Source: Flavobacteriales bacterium UBA5040 (GTDB lineage Bacteria; Bacteroidota; Bacteroidia; Flavobacteriales; Weeksellaceae). Taken from it: a DNA stretch of 64,000 bases. Made by a program: the position numbers and the translations under genes. The notes below the pieces were generated by a model. That model saw only the letters and a program-made list of their open reading frames with translations. It searched no databases and was not told the DNA's origin. Shown here in pieces: positions 8,319 through 18,133 of this stretch. How positions within the stretch are numbered: the first letter of the stretch is position 1; each line of letters opens with the position of its first letter. Location of the stretch: contig DIBY01000009.1 in assembly GCA_002415135.1 (NCBI GenBank), positions 83,701 to 147,700 on the forward strand, given 5' to 3'.

Positions 8319-10487
8319 TTATTTCTTAATAATTTTCTTGATCACCGTTTCTTTTGCGGTTACAATACTAACCATATAAGTTCCAAGCGGTGAAGCAGAA
8401 AGATCTACTTTTTCCTGCATGCCCGTAGTTTTATTAACGGTTTTAATTAATTTTCCTGACGCATCAAAAACTTGATAAGATTGGATTTGATCTTTAGAAA
8501 CAATCGTGAAAATTCCTTTGGTAGCGCTTGCCGAAATTGAAATTCCGTTATTACGCAAACTTTCATTGGTTGCTAAATTTGTACATCCAAAAGTGGCCAC
8601 CCAGCCTGCGGCATTATTCTGACCGTTTGGCGTAAATCTAAAGGTGATTGCACCTGTTGCATGGGTTGATTCAAATGGACCTGGAATCGTATTTCCGCTG
8701 ATATTGGTACCACCCGGAAATCTTGGTGAAGCTAAATTGGGTCCGTTATAAATAATGACATTATCAACACCTTGTTCTGTTGCAAATTGAGTGAACGTAA
8801 GTTTTAACTTCTCAGTAGAATTAGCCGGATAAAAAGTTTTTATCATTGATTGAGCGTCCAGATAATTTCCATCTTCGCCGCCAGAATCTGTGAATTTCAC
8901 TCCTGAGCACCAATCAGCATTGGTTAACAAAAGTTTTTCTGAGGCGAATGCTTGCGGACCTGAACACGCTGCACCAACAGCAATAAGATAATAAGTGTTT
9001 TCTTCTAAATTATTAAAGTTAAGCACTTTATCGTCGGATACTCCTTCAGAAACAATAGTTCCGTCTGGCTTCGAAAGTCTGTACTTCCAGCTTGTACCAG
9101 CATTATCCGAAATGGTTGCGGTAACAGATGTTTTGGTTGGTTCACTTACCGTTAAACCAGAAATAGTTACGGCACATGAGGAGATACAATCACTTCCCAA
9201 ACATCCACTTGTATTGATTTTATTTCTGATAAGTGCTCCTGGTTGTTCCCCAAAACCATTGGCAAAATTAATCCCAACACTGCTTAACAAATGACAGTAA
9301 CTCATAATTGTTCCACCTTCTGATGGTAATGGTCCTGTACAACCTTCATCATTCCCTGATTGTGGTCCGCAGCCGTCAATTGCCGTATTATTACCGTTCC
9401 AGAAACAGGCATGGGTATGTGGAGAACCTAAGCTGTGTCCAAGCTCGTGCGTCATCGCTTCAATATTCCAGGAAAAGGTAGGAACATTGGCATAGCTTAA
9501 AAATACATCTACATAAGAATAGTTATTATTGGTACACAAGGTGTTCAAAAATGCAACTCCACCAGTTACGGGACTTTGGTATTTAATCAACTGTGCAACA
9601 TCACCATTAAAATTTGGTCTGCCAGATCTGAACTGATTTAATTTAGCTAACGTTCCCGAACCATTATAAGGATCCGTAGAAGTCCAAACAAAAACTTCGC
9701 TTAGAGCTACCGTAATCCCATCATTATTATAAAGCGTCGAAATATTATTATGCATTGCCGAAACCCAATTGATCACATTAGCGACCGAAGAACCTTTGTT
9801 CGTATAGATCGTGTAACCCGTTTCATAATAAATTCTTACGCAATTATCTGTTTTTTTAGCCGTCATGATCGCCGGATCATACGAAGGTCCTGGCAAATTT
9901 TTATTTTCTAAAATTTCATCTGCTGTACAAGCGAACGGATTTGAGCCTTTTAATTTTTGATCATTGTAAGAAATAAAATCTTCGGAATCTTTTGCTTTAC
10001 CGATGACAATATTTCCAACATTTTTAATGGAGGTGACACCAACGACATCATCATTAAAAAAACTAATGGCTACCAAAGATTCATTATCTCCTTTTACAAT
10101 TCCCTGATAATAAACACCCGGTGTGTAAGCAGCATATCCTTTATCGGTATTCACTTTAAAGTCTCTGGTGTAAAGGTCATTTTTCACCAATTCGATAGTG
10201 ATATTTTTGCCTTCAAACGGAAAACTCATTTCTAAAGCAGCAGGTCTTTCCGTTGAAATCCTGTTAATTGCAGATTTGTTGAGCGTCATTACCGTGATAT
10301 CTTCTGCGGCCGCCTTATACAAAGCTTGCTTTTGTGCAGATTGATTCAACGCAAATACGTCATATTTGACAAATGATTTGTTTGCCATTTTAGCATCTTT
10401 AACTTTTTGAGGAATTGGTTTTAAATCTTGCGAAAAAGCTAAAGCAAAGAATACCAAACTGAACAACAATTGGAAAACTTTTTTCAT
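8319..10487 (-). CDS. secreted zinc metalloprotease (metzincin) with T9SS sorting domain
   Basis: Exported protease of 722 aa. A signal peptide (about 1-19, ending FALAFSQ) is followed by a propeptide-like region. The catalytic domain carries the metzincin zinc site HELGHSLGSPH near residues 344-354, with a downstream Met-turn candidate in IMSYCHLLSS. A fibronectin-like segment and a CUB-like segment (DNVIIYNGPN) come next. The last 75 residues form a type A T9SS sorting domain ending KETVIKKIIKK. It is probably secreted or anchored at the surface and used for protein scavenging. It is monocistronic. Confidence 0.92.
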   Translation of the reverse strand: MKKVFQLLFSLVFFALAFSQDLKPIPQKVKDAKMANKSFVKYDVFALNQSAQKQALYKAAAEDITVMTLNKSAINRISTERPAALEMSFPFEGKNITIELVKNDLYTRDFKVNTDKGYAAYTPGVYYQGIVKGDNESLVAISFFNDDVVGVTSIKNVGNIVIGKAKDSEDFISYNDQKLKGSNPFACTADEILENKNLPGPSYDPAIMTAKKTDNCVRIYYETGYTIYTNKGSSVANVINWVSAMHNNISTLYNNDGITVALSEVFVWTSTDPYNGSGTLAKLNQFRSGRPNFNGDVAQLIKYQSPVTGGVAFLNTLCTNNNYSYVDVFLSYANVPTFSWNIEAMTHELGHSLGSPHTHACFWNGNNTAIDGCGPQSGNDEGCTGPLPSEGGTIMSYCHLLSSVGINFANGFGEQPGALIRNKINTSGCLGSDCISSCAVTISGLTVSEPTKTSVTATISDNAGTSWKYRLSKPDGTIVSEGVSDDKVLNFNNLEENTYYLIAVGAACSGPQAFASEKLLLTNADWCSGVKFTDSGGEDGNYLDAQSMIKTFYPANSTEKLKLTFTQFATEQGVDNVIIYNGPNLASPRFPGGTNISGNTIPGPFESTHATGAITFRFTPNGQNNAAGWVATFGCTNLATNESLRNNGISISASATKGIFTIVSKDQIQSYQVFDASGKLIKTVNKTTGMQEKVDLSASPLGTYMVSIVTAKETVIKKIIKK

Positions 10488-10617
10488 AATACGTACTATT
10501 TAATTTAATATTTTACAAAAAAACCAAAAAAATTCGGAATTAGCCCTAAATATCGAAAATTTAATGTTAATAAAAAAGTCATCTTTCTCCAATTTATCAA
10601 TTCTGATATAAATCCAT

Positions 10618-10625
10618 TATCTTTG
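10618..10625 (+). promoter_or_regulatory. -7 promoter element for hemJ
   Basis: TATCTTTG, a full TAnnTTTG match, 16 nt before the ATG at 10642. Confidence 0.5.
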
Positions 10626-10641
10626 CGTCTAAATTTTTCAG

Positions 10642-11187
10642 ATGCTTTATACCATTATCAAAGCTGTTCACATCATTTTCATGGTCAGTTATTTTGCGGG
10701 AATTTTCTACCTCGTTCGGCTCTTTGTCTATTATAAAGATACCGATGAGTTTGAAGAAAATAAGAAACAGGTTCTTCGCGAACAATATGTTTTTATGGCC
10801 AGAAGATTATGGAATATCATCACTGTTCCGGCTGGCGTAATTATGCTGGTCTCAGGAATCACGTTGATCGTTCTCAATTTTGGTTTAATGAAAACACCTT
10901 GGTTTCATTTGAAATTAACCTTCTTATTAGGACTTGCCGCTTATCATTACTGGTGCTGGAAAAAAATCCTACAGATTAAAAATCTTAATGGAAATGTTCT
11001 TCCCATTGAAAACATAAAACTACGTCAGGCGAATGAAATAGCGACGTTTATTTTATTTTTGGTCGTCTTTACCGTTATTTTAAAATCAATGGTGATTGCA
11101 TTTTGGTGGCAATTAATTGTCGGATTTATCGTTTTGGTAGCTTTAATAATGATGACGGTGAAGCTGGTGAATAAGAAAAAATCTTAA
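10642..11187 (+). CDS. hemJ: HemJ/CopD-family membrane protein, probable protoporphyrinogen IX oxidase
   Basis: Membrane protein of 181 aa with five likely helices. His10 in KAVHIIF and Lys91 in WFHLKLTF match the conserved residues of HemJ, the oxidase that converts protoporphyrinogen IX to protoporphyrin IX in bacteria lacking HemG and HemY. The RRLWNIITVPAGV segment is also typical. It has its own TATCTTTG promoter element. gldF follows after 113 nt that contain a heptamer repeat array, so co-transcription is possible but not clear. Confidence 0.85.
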   Translation: MLYTIIKAVHIIFMVSYFAGIFYLVRLFVYYKDTDEFEENKKQVLREQYVFMARRLWNIITVPAGVIMLVSGITLIVLNFGLMKTPWFHLKLTFLLGLAAYHYWCWKKILQIKNLNGNVLPIENIKLRQANEIATFILFLVVFTVILKSMVIAFWWQLIVGFIVLVALIMMTVKLVNKKKS

Positions 11188-11248
11188 TTAATCTATTGTG
11201 AACGGTGACTAATCAAAGGTGAAATTTTAAGCCTTGAAATTTTGTACA

Positions 11249-11297
11249 CTCGAATCCTACAACTTGTACCTTGAACCCTGAACCTCGAATCTTAAAT
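11249..11297 (+). repeat. seven-unit heptamer repeat in the gldF leader
   Basis: Seven consecutive 7-mers: CTCGAAT, CCTACAA, CTTGTAC, CTTGAAC, CCTGAAC, CTCGAAT, CTTAAAT. They end three bases before the gldF start codon. A naive upstream ATG-frame extension of gldF would translate this repeat and should not be used. Confidence 0.7.
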
Positions 11298-11300
11298 TTT

Positions 11301-12029
11301 ATGTTTGCACTATTTAAAAAAGAACTATGGACTTATTTCGGAAACTGGAGCGCCTGGTTGATCATTGGTGCATTCAGTTTAATAGGAACGCTTTTCTTAT
11401 TTTTCTTTGATAATGATTCGAATATTTTCGAAATTGGATCGGCAACTTTACAGAGTTATTTCGTCTTGGTTCCGTGGTTATTGATGTTTATTATTCCAGC
11501 AATTGCAATGAAAACGTTAGCTGAAGAACAACAGTCGGGAACATTGCACTGGTTATTTTCGCAACCGATCAAAATTTCAGAAATCGTTCTGGGCAAATTT
11601 TTAGCGGTTTGGTTGGTCGGAATTTTATGTTTGTTACCGTCGTTAATTTATTTATATACTGTTTACGTCTTAGGCGTTCCAGAAGGAAATATTGATTTAG
11701 GTGCAACCTTCGGAAGTTATTTTGGCTTGGCGATTTTGATTGCCGCTTTTTCTGCAGTCGGAATTTTAGCTTCATCACTTTCGAAAAATCAGATCATGGC
11801 GTATTTACTTGGCGTCTTCTTATCCTTCTTTTTATATTTCGGAATCGAACAATTAGCGAGTTATAAATTATTAGGCGGTGCCGATTATATTCTTTCAAAT
11901 ATTGGATTCTATCAACATTTTCTGGCCTTTACGAGAGGACTTATTGATACCAGAGATATTTTCTATTTCCTTTTGGTGATTGGCATCTGTCTGTTTCTCG
12001 CTAAAATTTTTGTAGAAAAGAAAAAGTAA
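11301..12029 (+). CDS. gldF: gliding motility ABC transporter permease GldF
   Basis: Permease of the GldAFG ABC transporter required for gliding in Flavobacteriia, 242 aa from the ATG at 11301 (MFALFKKELWTYFGNW). Six hydrophobic helices are visible, with the ABC-2 permease motif AEEQQSGTLHWLFSQP near residue 75. I prefer this start to the in-frame one at 11271, which only adds residues encoded by the heptamer repeat. gldG follows 23 nt downstream, and the ATPase gene gldA is not in the window. Other Weeksellaceae carry gldF and gldG without visible gliding. Confidence 0.93.
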   Translation: MFALFKKELWTYFGNWSAWLIIGAFSLIGTLFLFFFDNDSNIFEIGSATLQSYFVLVPWLLMFIIPAIAMKTLAEEQQSGTLHWLFSQPIKISEIVLGKFLAVWLVGILCLLPSLIYLYTVYVLGVPEGNIDLGATFGSYFGLAILIAAFSAVGILASSLSKNQIMAYLLGVFLSFFLYFGIEQLASYKLLGGADYILSNIGFYQHFLAFTRGLIDTRDIFYFLLVIGICLFLAKIFVEKKK

Positions 12030-12052
12030 TTGAATTTTTATCGCTTTTAAAA

Positions 12053-13708
12053 ATGAACAAAAAAAACCTCATCTATAGTATTCTTGCGCTCGTTCTGTTA
12101 TTGGGAACTTTCGGGATTTTCTCTATGCGTTTCGATTTAACACAAGAGAAAAGATACACGCTTTCTGATGCGACCATTAAGGTATTGGAATCGGTTGAAA
12201 AACCTTTGACTTTTGATGTTTATTTGGATGGCGACTTCCCCGCAAGTTTCCGTCAGTTGCAGAACGAAACCAAATTTATTCTTGAAGAATTCAGAAAAGT
12301 AAACCCTAAAATCGATTTTAAATTCATCGATCCGATAAAGACCAAAATGTCTAAAGATACTTTGGCTGCCATGGGAATACAACCGTCGATTTTACCCGAT
12401 ATGAAAGAAGGGAAAATGTCTGAAATCGTAATGTTTCCGTACGCTGCCATTAAATATAATTCTAAAGGAGCTTCGATTCCTCTAATTGTAAATTTATCTG
12501 GAATTGATGCTTCTGAACAGCTCAGTAAATCGATTGAAAATTTAGAATATAACTTTGTTTCCAGTATTAAAAGAATCACAGCCGATCGCAAAAAGAATAT
12601 CGGAATTCTCATTAACCAGGATGAACTTCGCCCCGATGAATTCCGTGGTTTTATGGAAATGGCTTTGGAGAATTATAACGCCGGACCCATTATTCCTAAA
12701 AACCAGACAGAACTGACCTACGAAGATGTTCCCCAACTTCATAACATGGATGCTTTGGTCATCGCAAAACCACGAAAGGCTTTTACTGAAAATGAAAAAT
12801 TAATTCTGGATCAATACATCATGAACGGTGGAAAAACATTGTGGATGATCGATGCCGTGAATGCCGAAATGGACACGCTTTTTCAAGCCAAGAAAATCAT
12901 GGCTTATCCTATGGAAACGAATCTAACTGATTTCTTTTTTAATTATGGAATTCGATTAAATGCAGGTCTGGTAAAGGATATGAAAAAATCTGCGCTTATC
13001 AGAATCGTGTCGGGTGAAGTTGCTGGAAACCCTCAATACAGTAGTTTCCTCTGGCCCTACTTTCCGTTAGGAATTGCTGAAAATAAAAATCCGATCACGA
13101 AAAATATCAATCCGGTGAAATTTGAATTTCCATCATCGATCGATACTTTGGGCAGAAAAAACATTAAGACTAAAGTATTGTTTGAATCCAGCGAAAGAAC
13201 CAACATCAAACAAGTTCCTAATTATGTTGAGTTGGCAGAAATTGTACAAGTCGACTCCATCAATTATCTGGTAAAGCCAGCTGAACCTAAAATTTTCGCA
13301 GTGAGCTTAGAAGGAAAATTTAATTCTGCTTACGCAACCAGAAGTGAAAAAAACATATATCCGAATTTTAAGACACAAAGTCCAGAAAATAAAATGATCA
13401 TCATCGCGGATGGTGATATCGGTCGAAATCAAATGTACAAAGGCAATCCTCTCCCACTCGGCGAAGATCTGCTCACCAAACAATCTTATGGCAACGAACA
13501 GTTTTTAAGAAACGCTTTAGATTTCCTTTTAGATGATTCTAATTTAATGGAACTCAGAAACCGAAATATCGAAGCCAGATTACTCGACCGACAAAGAATC
13601 GACGAAGAGAAAACCGATTGGCAATGGATCAATTTATTGGTGCCGCTGGCAGTTATTATTCTGTTAGGAGGATTCTTCTACTGGTGGCGAAAAAGAAAAT
13701 TCGGCTAA
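12053..13708 (+). CDS. gldG: gliding motility ABC transporter auxiliary protein GldG
   Basis: Protein of 551 aa. It has an N-terminal membrane helix (about 8-27, followed by the conserved FSMRFDLTQEKRYTLS), a large periplasmic domain of the ABC-type uncharacterised transporter family (DUF4350/Gld_G type), and a C-terminal membrane helix (about 523-543) ending in a basic WWRKRKFG tail. It pairs with GldF 23 nt upstream. Length and both anchors are normal. A strong terminator follows. Confidence 0.93.
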   Translation: MNKKNLIYSILALVLLLGTFGIFSMRFDLTQEKRYTLSDATIKVLESVEKPLTFDVYLDGDFPASFRQLQNETKFILEEFRKVNPKIDFKFIDPIKTKMSKDTLAAMGIQPSILPDMKEGKMSEIVMFPYAAIKYNSKGASIPLIVNLSGIDASEQLSKSIENLEYNFVSSIKRITADRKKNIGILINQDELRPDEFRGFMEMALENYNAGPIIPKNQTELTYEDVPQLHNMDALVIAKPRKAFTENEKLILDQYIMNGGKTLWMIDAVNAEMDTLFQAKKIMAYPMETNLTDFFFNYGIRLNAGLVKDMKKSALIRIVSGEVAGNPQYSSFLWPYFPLGIAENKNPITKNINPVKFEFPSSIDTLGRKNIKTKVLFESSERTNIKQVPNYVELAEIVQVDSINYLVKPAEPKIFAVSLEGKFNSAYATRSEKNIYPNFKTQSPENKMIIIADGDIGRNQMYKGNPLPLGEDLLTKQSYGNEQFLRNALDFLLDDSNLMELRNRNIEARLLDRQRIDEEKTDWQWINLLVPLAVIILLGGFFYWWRKRKFG

Positions 13709-13716
13709 ATCAAAAA

Positions 13717-13749
13717 CCTTCAAGAATACAATCTTGAAGGTTTTTTTTT
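13717..13749 (+). terminator. terminator after gldG
   Basis: Stem CCTTCAAGA / TCTTGAAGG (13717-13725, 13732-13740) with a 6-nt loop, followed by nine T. Confidence 0.9.
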
Positions 13750-13904
13750 CATTTCATTTTCGGGAAACATTAGTTTCTACTGAATGAACAAAAATAACGG
13801 AGCTAAGGATTTTGTCATGAAAAAAAAACAATCTGGGAATACACTTTTAACAAAAAATCTAAAAGCAAACATCAAATCCTAGGCTCGATTATTAAGTTAA
13901 ATAT

Positions 13905-15311
13905 CTAACTCACTGCATCGTGAGCGCTCAACATATTTTTCGGATCTAGAATTTCATCCAGTTTTTCTTTCGAAAGAATTTTTTGTTCCAAAACTAATTC
14001 ATACACAGTTTTTCCTGTTTCCATGGCTTGTTGAGCAATCTTTGTACTGGCTTTATATCCAATGTAAGGATTCAATGCAGTTACAATACCGATGCTGTTC
14101 ATGACTAAATTTTTACAAACATCTCTGTTGGCAGTGATTCCATCAATACATTTTGTTCTCAAAGTATCCATCGCTCTTTGCAAATAGATCATTGATTCAA
14201 CGATCGAGGCACAAAGTACGGGCTCCATTACATTCAATTGTAATTGTCCTGCTTCTGCCGCAAAAGTTACCGTTAAATCGTTACCGATCACTTTAAAACA
14301 AACCTGGTTTACCACTTCTGGAATAACAGGATTTACTTTTCCTGGCATAATGGATGAACCTGGTTGCATGGCAGGAAGATTAATTTCATTGATACCTGTT
14401 CTAGGTCCGGAAGAAAGCAATCTTAGATCGTTACAGATTTTAGAAAGTTTCACTGCCAAACGTTTAAGCGCTGACGAGTAAATTAAATAAGAACCTGTAT
14501 CTGGCGTAGCTTCTACTAAGTTTGGAGCAGATACAAAAGCTTCTCCGGTAAGTTTAGCCAACTTGTCTGCACAAAGAATAGCGTATCCCTTCGGCGCATT
14601 AATTCCTGTTCCGATCGCAGTACCACCCATATTGATTTCTAAGAATAAATTAGAAATATTATTTAGAAGCGTAATCTCTTCATCTAAATTGGCAGCAAAG
14701 GCTCCAAACTCCTGACCCAAAGTCATTGGAACTGCATCTTGTAATTGCGTACGTCCCATTTTAATGACATCACTAAACTCTTCTCCTTTTTTTCTGAATG
14801 AACTATTCAGTTCAGCTAAATGTTTCACCAAAATCTGATTCATTCTGATTACCGTAAGTCGAACGGTGGTTGGATACACATCGTTAGTTGACTGCGAAAG
14901 ATTCAAATGATCGTTCGGATAACAATGTTGGTAATCGCCTTTTTCGTAGCCCATTATTTCTAAAGCACGATTGGCAATTACTTCATTGGCATTCATGTTC
15001 ACGGACGTTCCTGCGCCACCTTGGATCATATCTACTGGAAATTGATCGTGGAATTGACCATCGATAATTTCCTGACAAGCCTGCGAAATTGCAGCCGTCA
15101 TCTTATCATCTAAAAGACCCAGTTCATGATTGGTTTGCGCAGCGGCCAGTTTTACATAAGCGATCGCTTTTACAAACTCTGGATACTCTCCCATTTTGTT
15201 ACCGGTGATGTAGAAATTGTCTACCGCTCTTTGGGTTTGAACTCCATAATAAGCGTCTTTAGGAACTTGTAATTCTCCTAGTAAGTCGGATTCTAATCTA
15301 TAATTTTTCAT
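13905..15311 (-). CDS. aspA: aspartate ammonia-lyase
   Basis: Cytoplasmic lyase of 468 aa which converts L-aspartate to fumarate and ammonia. It has the fumarase/aspartase fold with the superfamily signature GSSIMPGKVNP near residue 320, the active-site TSTND-type segment (LSQSTNDVYPTT) near 140, and GGAGTSVNMNANEV near 100. The NMNANEVIANRALE wording favours aspartase over fumarase C. It lies downstream of the Dcu-type transporter and a porin on the same strand, which supports an aspartate-to-fumarate role. The gap to the porin gene is 115 nt. Confidence 0.93.
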   Translation of the reverse strand: MKNYRLESDLLGELQVPKDAYYGVQTQRAVDNFYITGNKMGEYPEFVKAIAYVKLAAAQTNHELGLLDDKMTAAISQACQEIIDGQFHDQFPVDMIQGGAGTSVNMNANEVIANRALEIMGYEKGDYQHCYPNDHLNLSQSTNDVYPTTVRLTVIRMNQILVKHLAELNSSFRKKGEEFSDVIKMGRTQLQDAVPMTLGQEFGAFAANLDEEITLLNNISNLFLEINMGGTAIGTGINAPKGYAILCADKLAKLTGEAFVSAPNLVEATPDTGSYLIYSSALKRLAVKLSKICNDLRLLSSGPRTGINEINLPAMQPGSSIMPGKVNPVIPEVVNQVCFKVIGNDLTVTFAAEAGQLQLNVMEPVLCASIVESMIYLQRAMDTLRTKCIDGITANRDVCKNLVMNSIGIVTALNPYIGYKASTKIAQQAMETGKTVYELVLEQKILSKEKLDEILDPKNMLSAHDAVS

Positions 15312-15426
15312 AATAATTGATTTTGAAATATTAATATTTATTTATTTTTAATTTTTATTGATGCTTAAATTTAATGTGCCAGTTTTTTCGGCGTTTTAAA
15401 CATCTAATGATTTCTATTTGCTTTTT

Positions 15427-16587
15427 TTAGAAGGCTTTAATTCTGTACATCACTCCTAAACTAACTCTATCAGTTTTATAATCGTGTAGAGAAGGGATTG
15501 CTTCCGTATACACATATTTTCGACCGATGTAGGCTAAGAAAATACGTAAGTCCTGATCTTTAAAGGGTAGATATTCAACTCCACCCATGTAACCGTAGGC
15601 TTTTCGGAAATCATCATCGTAATTCTCTACGTTTTCCACAGAGGTGGTTTCATACATTCCTTTGGCGAAAATATTCCATTCCGGTTTTGGCTGAAATTCT
15701 GCTTTCAAAATCACCGTATTATAAGTAACGTCTTGAAATACTTTCTGATTGTTGAGCGCCAACCAATCGGCTCCATCTTTTGTAGCGATTCCCAGTCGGT
15801 CTATCTTTTCATCAGCATTCATATAATCTAAAGTTAACTGAAACTGCTTCAGATTATATTTGGTACCCATGGTAATCATCGAAGAATAATTATTTTCAGC
15901 TTCTGTCTGAATACCGTACGCCCATCGGGTCTGAAAACGCTTGTCGAGAAAACTACCATTCCAGTTGACGATATAAGCAAGCGGATTGTGAGACTGTTCA
16001 ATTCCCTGCGCTGATAAATCACCGTAAATATCTTCTAAATAGGAGTTTCTGCTATTGGTGATTTGAAACTGAAATTCTTGATCCTTAATGGGCGTATAAA
16101 TAATTGCTCCTCCCATCATACTGTTGTCCATTGCGCTAATAAAATCAGCATATTCGTGAACATTGATGGCATTCTGATCAAATTCAAATCCGCCCCAAGC
16201 TTGACGTTGCTTCCCAGTGATAATGCTAAATTTATCATTGAATTTATAACCTACGTACATATAGTCAGTGGCTTTACCGATATTATCTAAAGACTGTGGA
16301 TTGGTAGATCTATTCAACCTTTGTCTGAATCTATAAAATATTTTATCTGTAAGATTACCTTTAATTTCTAATCGAAATTGTCTTGCTTTAAAGGCCATAT
16401 CTGCTTTTCCATCGTCCTCTGTTATGACGTCAAAACTGGACTGTATATGGAAATAAATATTGAGTTGGTCGTTATGTCTTTCCAGAAAACTAATTTTACT
16501 GTCAGCCTCCGTGCTGGTGGGATTATCCTGTGCATAGACGCCCAGAGAGAATAAAGATGCAAGGGCGACTGTTATATATTTTTTCAT
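15427..16587 (-). CDS. OprO/OprP-like outer-membrane porin
   Basis: Protein of 386 aa with a 19-residue signal peptide ending GVYAQ. The rest is made of amphipathic strands typical of a 16-strand porin of the phosphate-selective porin family, with segments such as RQFRLEIKGNLTDKIFYRFRQR and a C-terminal strand ending VMYRIKAF. It lies 19 nt downstream of the Dcu transporter gene and upstream of aspA, so it probably admits C4-dicarboxylates or aspartate to the periplasm. The substrate is inferred from context, not from sequence. Confidence 0.85.
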   Translation of the reverse strand: MKKYITVALASLFSLGVYAQDNPTSTEADSKISFLERHNDQLNIYFHIQSSFDVITEDDGKADMAFKARQFRLEIKGNLTDKIFYRFRQRLNRSTNPQSLDNIGKATDYMYVGYKFNDKFSIITGKQRQAWGGFEFDQNAINVHEYADFISAMDNSMMGGAIIYTPIKDQEFQFQITNSRNSYLEDIYGDLSAQGIEQSHNPLAYIVNWNGSFLDKRFQTRWAYGIQTEAENNYSSMITMGTKYNLKQFQLTLDYMNADEKIDRLGIATKDGADWLALNNQKVFQDVTYNTVILKAEFQPKPEWNIFAKGMYETTSVENVENYDDDFRKAYGYMGGVEYLPFKDQDLRIFLAYIGRKYVYTEAIPSLHDYKTDRVSLGVMYRIKAF

Positions 16588-16606
16588 GATGTTTATCTTT
16601 TAATGT

Positions 16607-17941
16607 TTACATAAAACTGATGATGAGATATCCTACGGCGATGGCAACTATGGTAGATACAAATCCTGGAATCTGGAAAGAGTGATTGATCACATACTTA
16701 CCAATTCTGGTGGTACCGGTCCGGTCGAAGTTAATTGCGGCGACTACGGTAGGATAATTGGGAAGGAAGAAGTAACCGTTCACGGCGGGGAACATTGCCA
16801 ATAAAGCCAATGGAGGAATTCCTAAAGCCAATCCCAGTGGATAAAGCGTACGAACCGTTGCAGCCTGGCTGAACAAGAGGATCGACATTACAAATAGGGC
16901 AAAGGCAAATAAGAAAGGATAAGAAGTAACTACGCTTTGAATGTGCTCTTTGAAAAATGCGAGGTTACCATTAAAGAACGTATCTCCCATCCAGGCAATC
17001 CCGAAAATTGCGATTACTGCCTGCATTCCTGCGATAAATATACTGCCGTTTACTGCTTTGGTGACATCAGCTTTAGCGAATATCAGAATTAATCCAGCGG
17101 TAGACATCATCACGATCTGAATGATCTGCGCCATGGTTACTTTCACTATTTCGCCATCAATAAGAAACGAAGGACGTAAACTTGAGATTGAACCAAATAA
17201 GACTACAGAAAAAACACCCATTAAAAAAAGTACTACAGCGATAAGCGGACGCGCGTTGCTTCCTTTTTCATCAGAAACCACTGAGTGATCTTTCGTTTCG
17301 ATTAAACCTTCTTGAAGTCTTTTAAGATAGATCGGATCTTTCTCCAGATCAACTCCTACAAAACTCACTGCAAAAGCTCCCGCGAGAACTCCTATGATTG
17401 TTGCTGGTACACAGACCATCAAAATGTCAATCATTTCAATTCCTTGTCCACCTAATAAACTTGTACTTAATAAAGCTGCGGTTGCTGCTGAAATAGGACT
17501 TGCTGTAATCGCTTGCTGAGAGGCAATCACTGAGATACTCATCGGGCGCTCTGGACGAACTTTACTGTCTGTTGCAATCTCCGAAATAATCGGTAGTAAA
17601 GAGTATGCGATGTGTCCGGTACCTGCTAGAAAGGTAAATACATAACATACAATCGGACCTAGGAAAGTAATTGATTCCGGGTTTTTCCGAAGAATTTTTT
17701 CAGCGACCTTGACCAGATAATCTAATCCACCCGCTGACTGGAGTGCTGAAGCCGCAGTAATCACTGCAACAATCATTAACATGACTTCGATGGGAGCTTC
17801 TCCAGGTGGAACGTTAAATACAAATACCAGAATGGCCATTCCGATCATTCCGAATATTCCTAAACCGATTCCGCCAACTTTGGCTCCTACAAATATAGCG
17901 GCTAACACTACTATAAGTTGTAAATATACTGCGTATTCCAT
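16607..17941 (-). CDS. anaerobic C4-dicarboxylate transporter, DcuA/DcuB family
   Basis: Inner-membrane transporter of 444 aa with about ten to twelve helices. The N-terminal half matches the DcuA/DcuB pattern closely: AKVGGIGLGIFG, ALQSAGGLDYLVKVAEKILRRNP-like (here KILRKNPE), AGTGHIAYSLLPII and RPERPMS, followed by QQAITASPISAA. Family members exchange aspartate or fumarate for succinate. It heads the operon dcu-porin-aspA: imported aspartate would be deaminated to fumarate and succinate exported. DcuA and DcuB cannot be separated from sequence alone. It is divergent from a Crp-family regulator gene. Confidence 0.9.
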   Translation of the reverse strand: MEYAVYLQLIVVLAAIFVGAKVGGIGLGIFGMIGMAILVFVFNVPPGEAPIEVMLMIVAVITAASALQSAGGLDYLVKVAEKILRKNPESITFLGPIVCYVFTFLAGTGHIAYSLLPIISEIATDSKVRPERPMSISVIASQQAITASPISAATAALLSTSLLGGQGIEMIDILMVCVPATIIGVLAGAFAVSFVGVDLEKDPIYLKRLQEGLIETKDHSVVSDEKGSNARPLIAVVLFLMGVFSVVLFGSISSLRPSFLIDGEIVKVTMAQIIQIVMMSTAGLILIFAKADVTKAVNGSIFIAGMQAVIAIFGIAWMGDTFFNGNLAFFKEHIQSVVTSYPFLFAFALFVMSILLFSQAATVRTLYPLGLALGIPPLALLAMFPAVNGYFFLPNYPTVVAAINFDRTGTTRIGKYVINHSFQIPGFVSTIVAIAVGYLIISFM

Positions 17942-18045
17942 GTGCTTGTTTTTATTTATGTAAAGGTGCGATGGAATAAATCTGATTCAAATTTTTAGGC
18001 TATGAACTAAATTTCAGTCGATTGTTAGTTTAGTCACAGAGCGGT

Positions 18046-18066
18046 GTTAACATTTCTTTTGTTGAC
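18046..18066. promoter_or_regulatory. candidate operator between dcu and the Crp-family regulator
   Basis: Near-perfect inverted repeat GTTAACA-N7-TGTTGAC (6 of 7 positions paired) in the middle of the divergent intergenic region. Size and symmetry fit a Crp/Fnr dimer, but the half-site is not the classical TTGAT. It is a prediction from one site. Confidence 0.3.
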
Positions 18067-18133
18067 TTATCTCACCTCATTCTTTTAAAATTATTATTTT
18101 AATCAGCGTATATTGCTCCCTTATTAAAATACG

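Noticed and set aside
11271..11300. Longer gldF with start at 11271
   Set aside because: The extra residues (MNPEPRILNF) are encoded by the heptamer repeat.
13817..13882. 21-codon frame starting MKKKQSGNTL between gldG and aspA
   Set aside because: Too short, no recognisable start signal and no family; its lysine-rich start comes from an A run.
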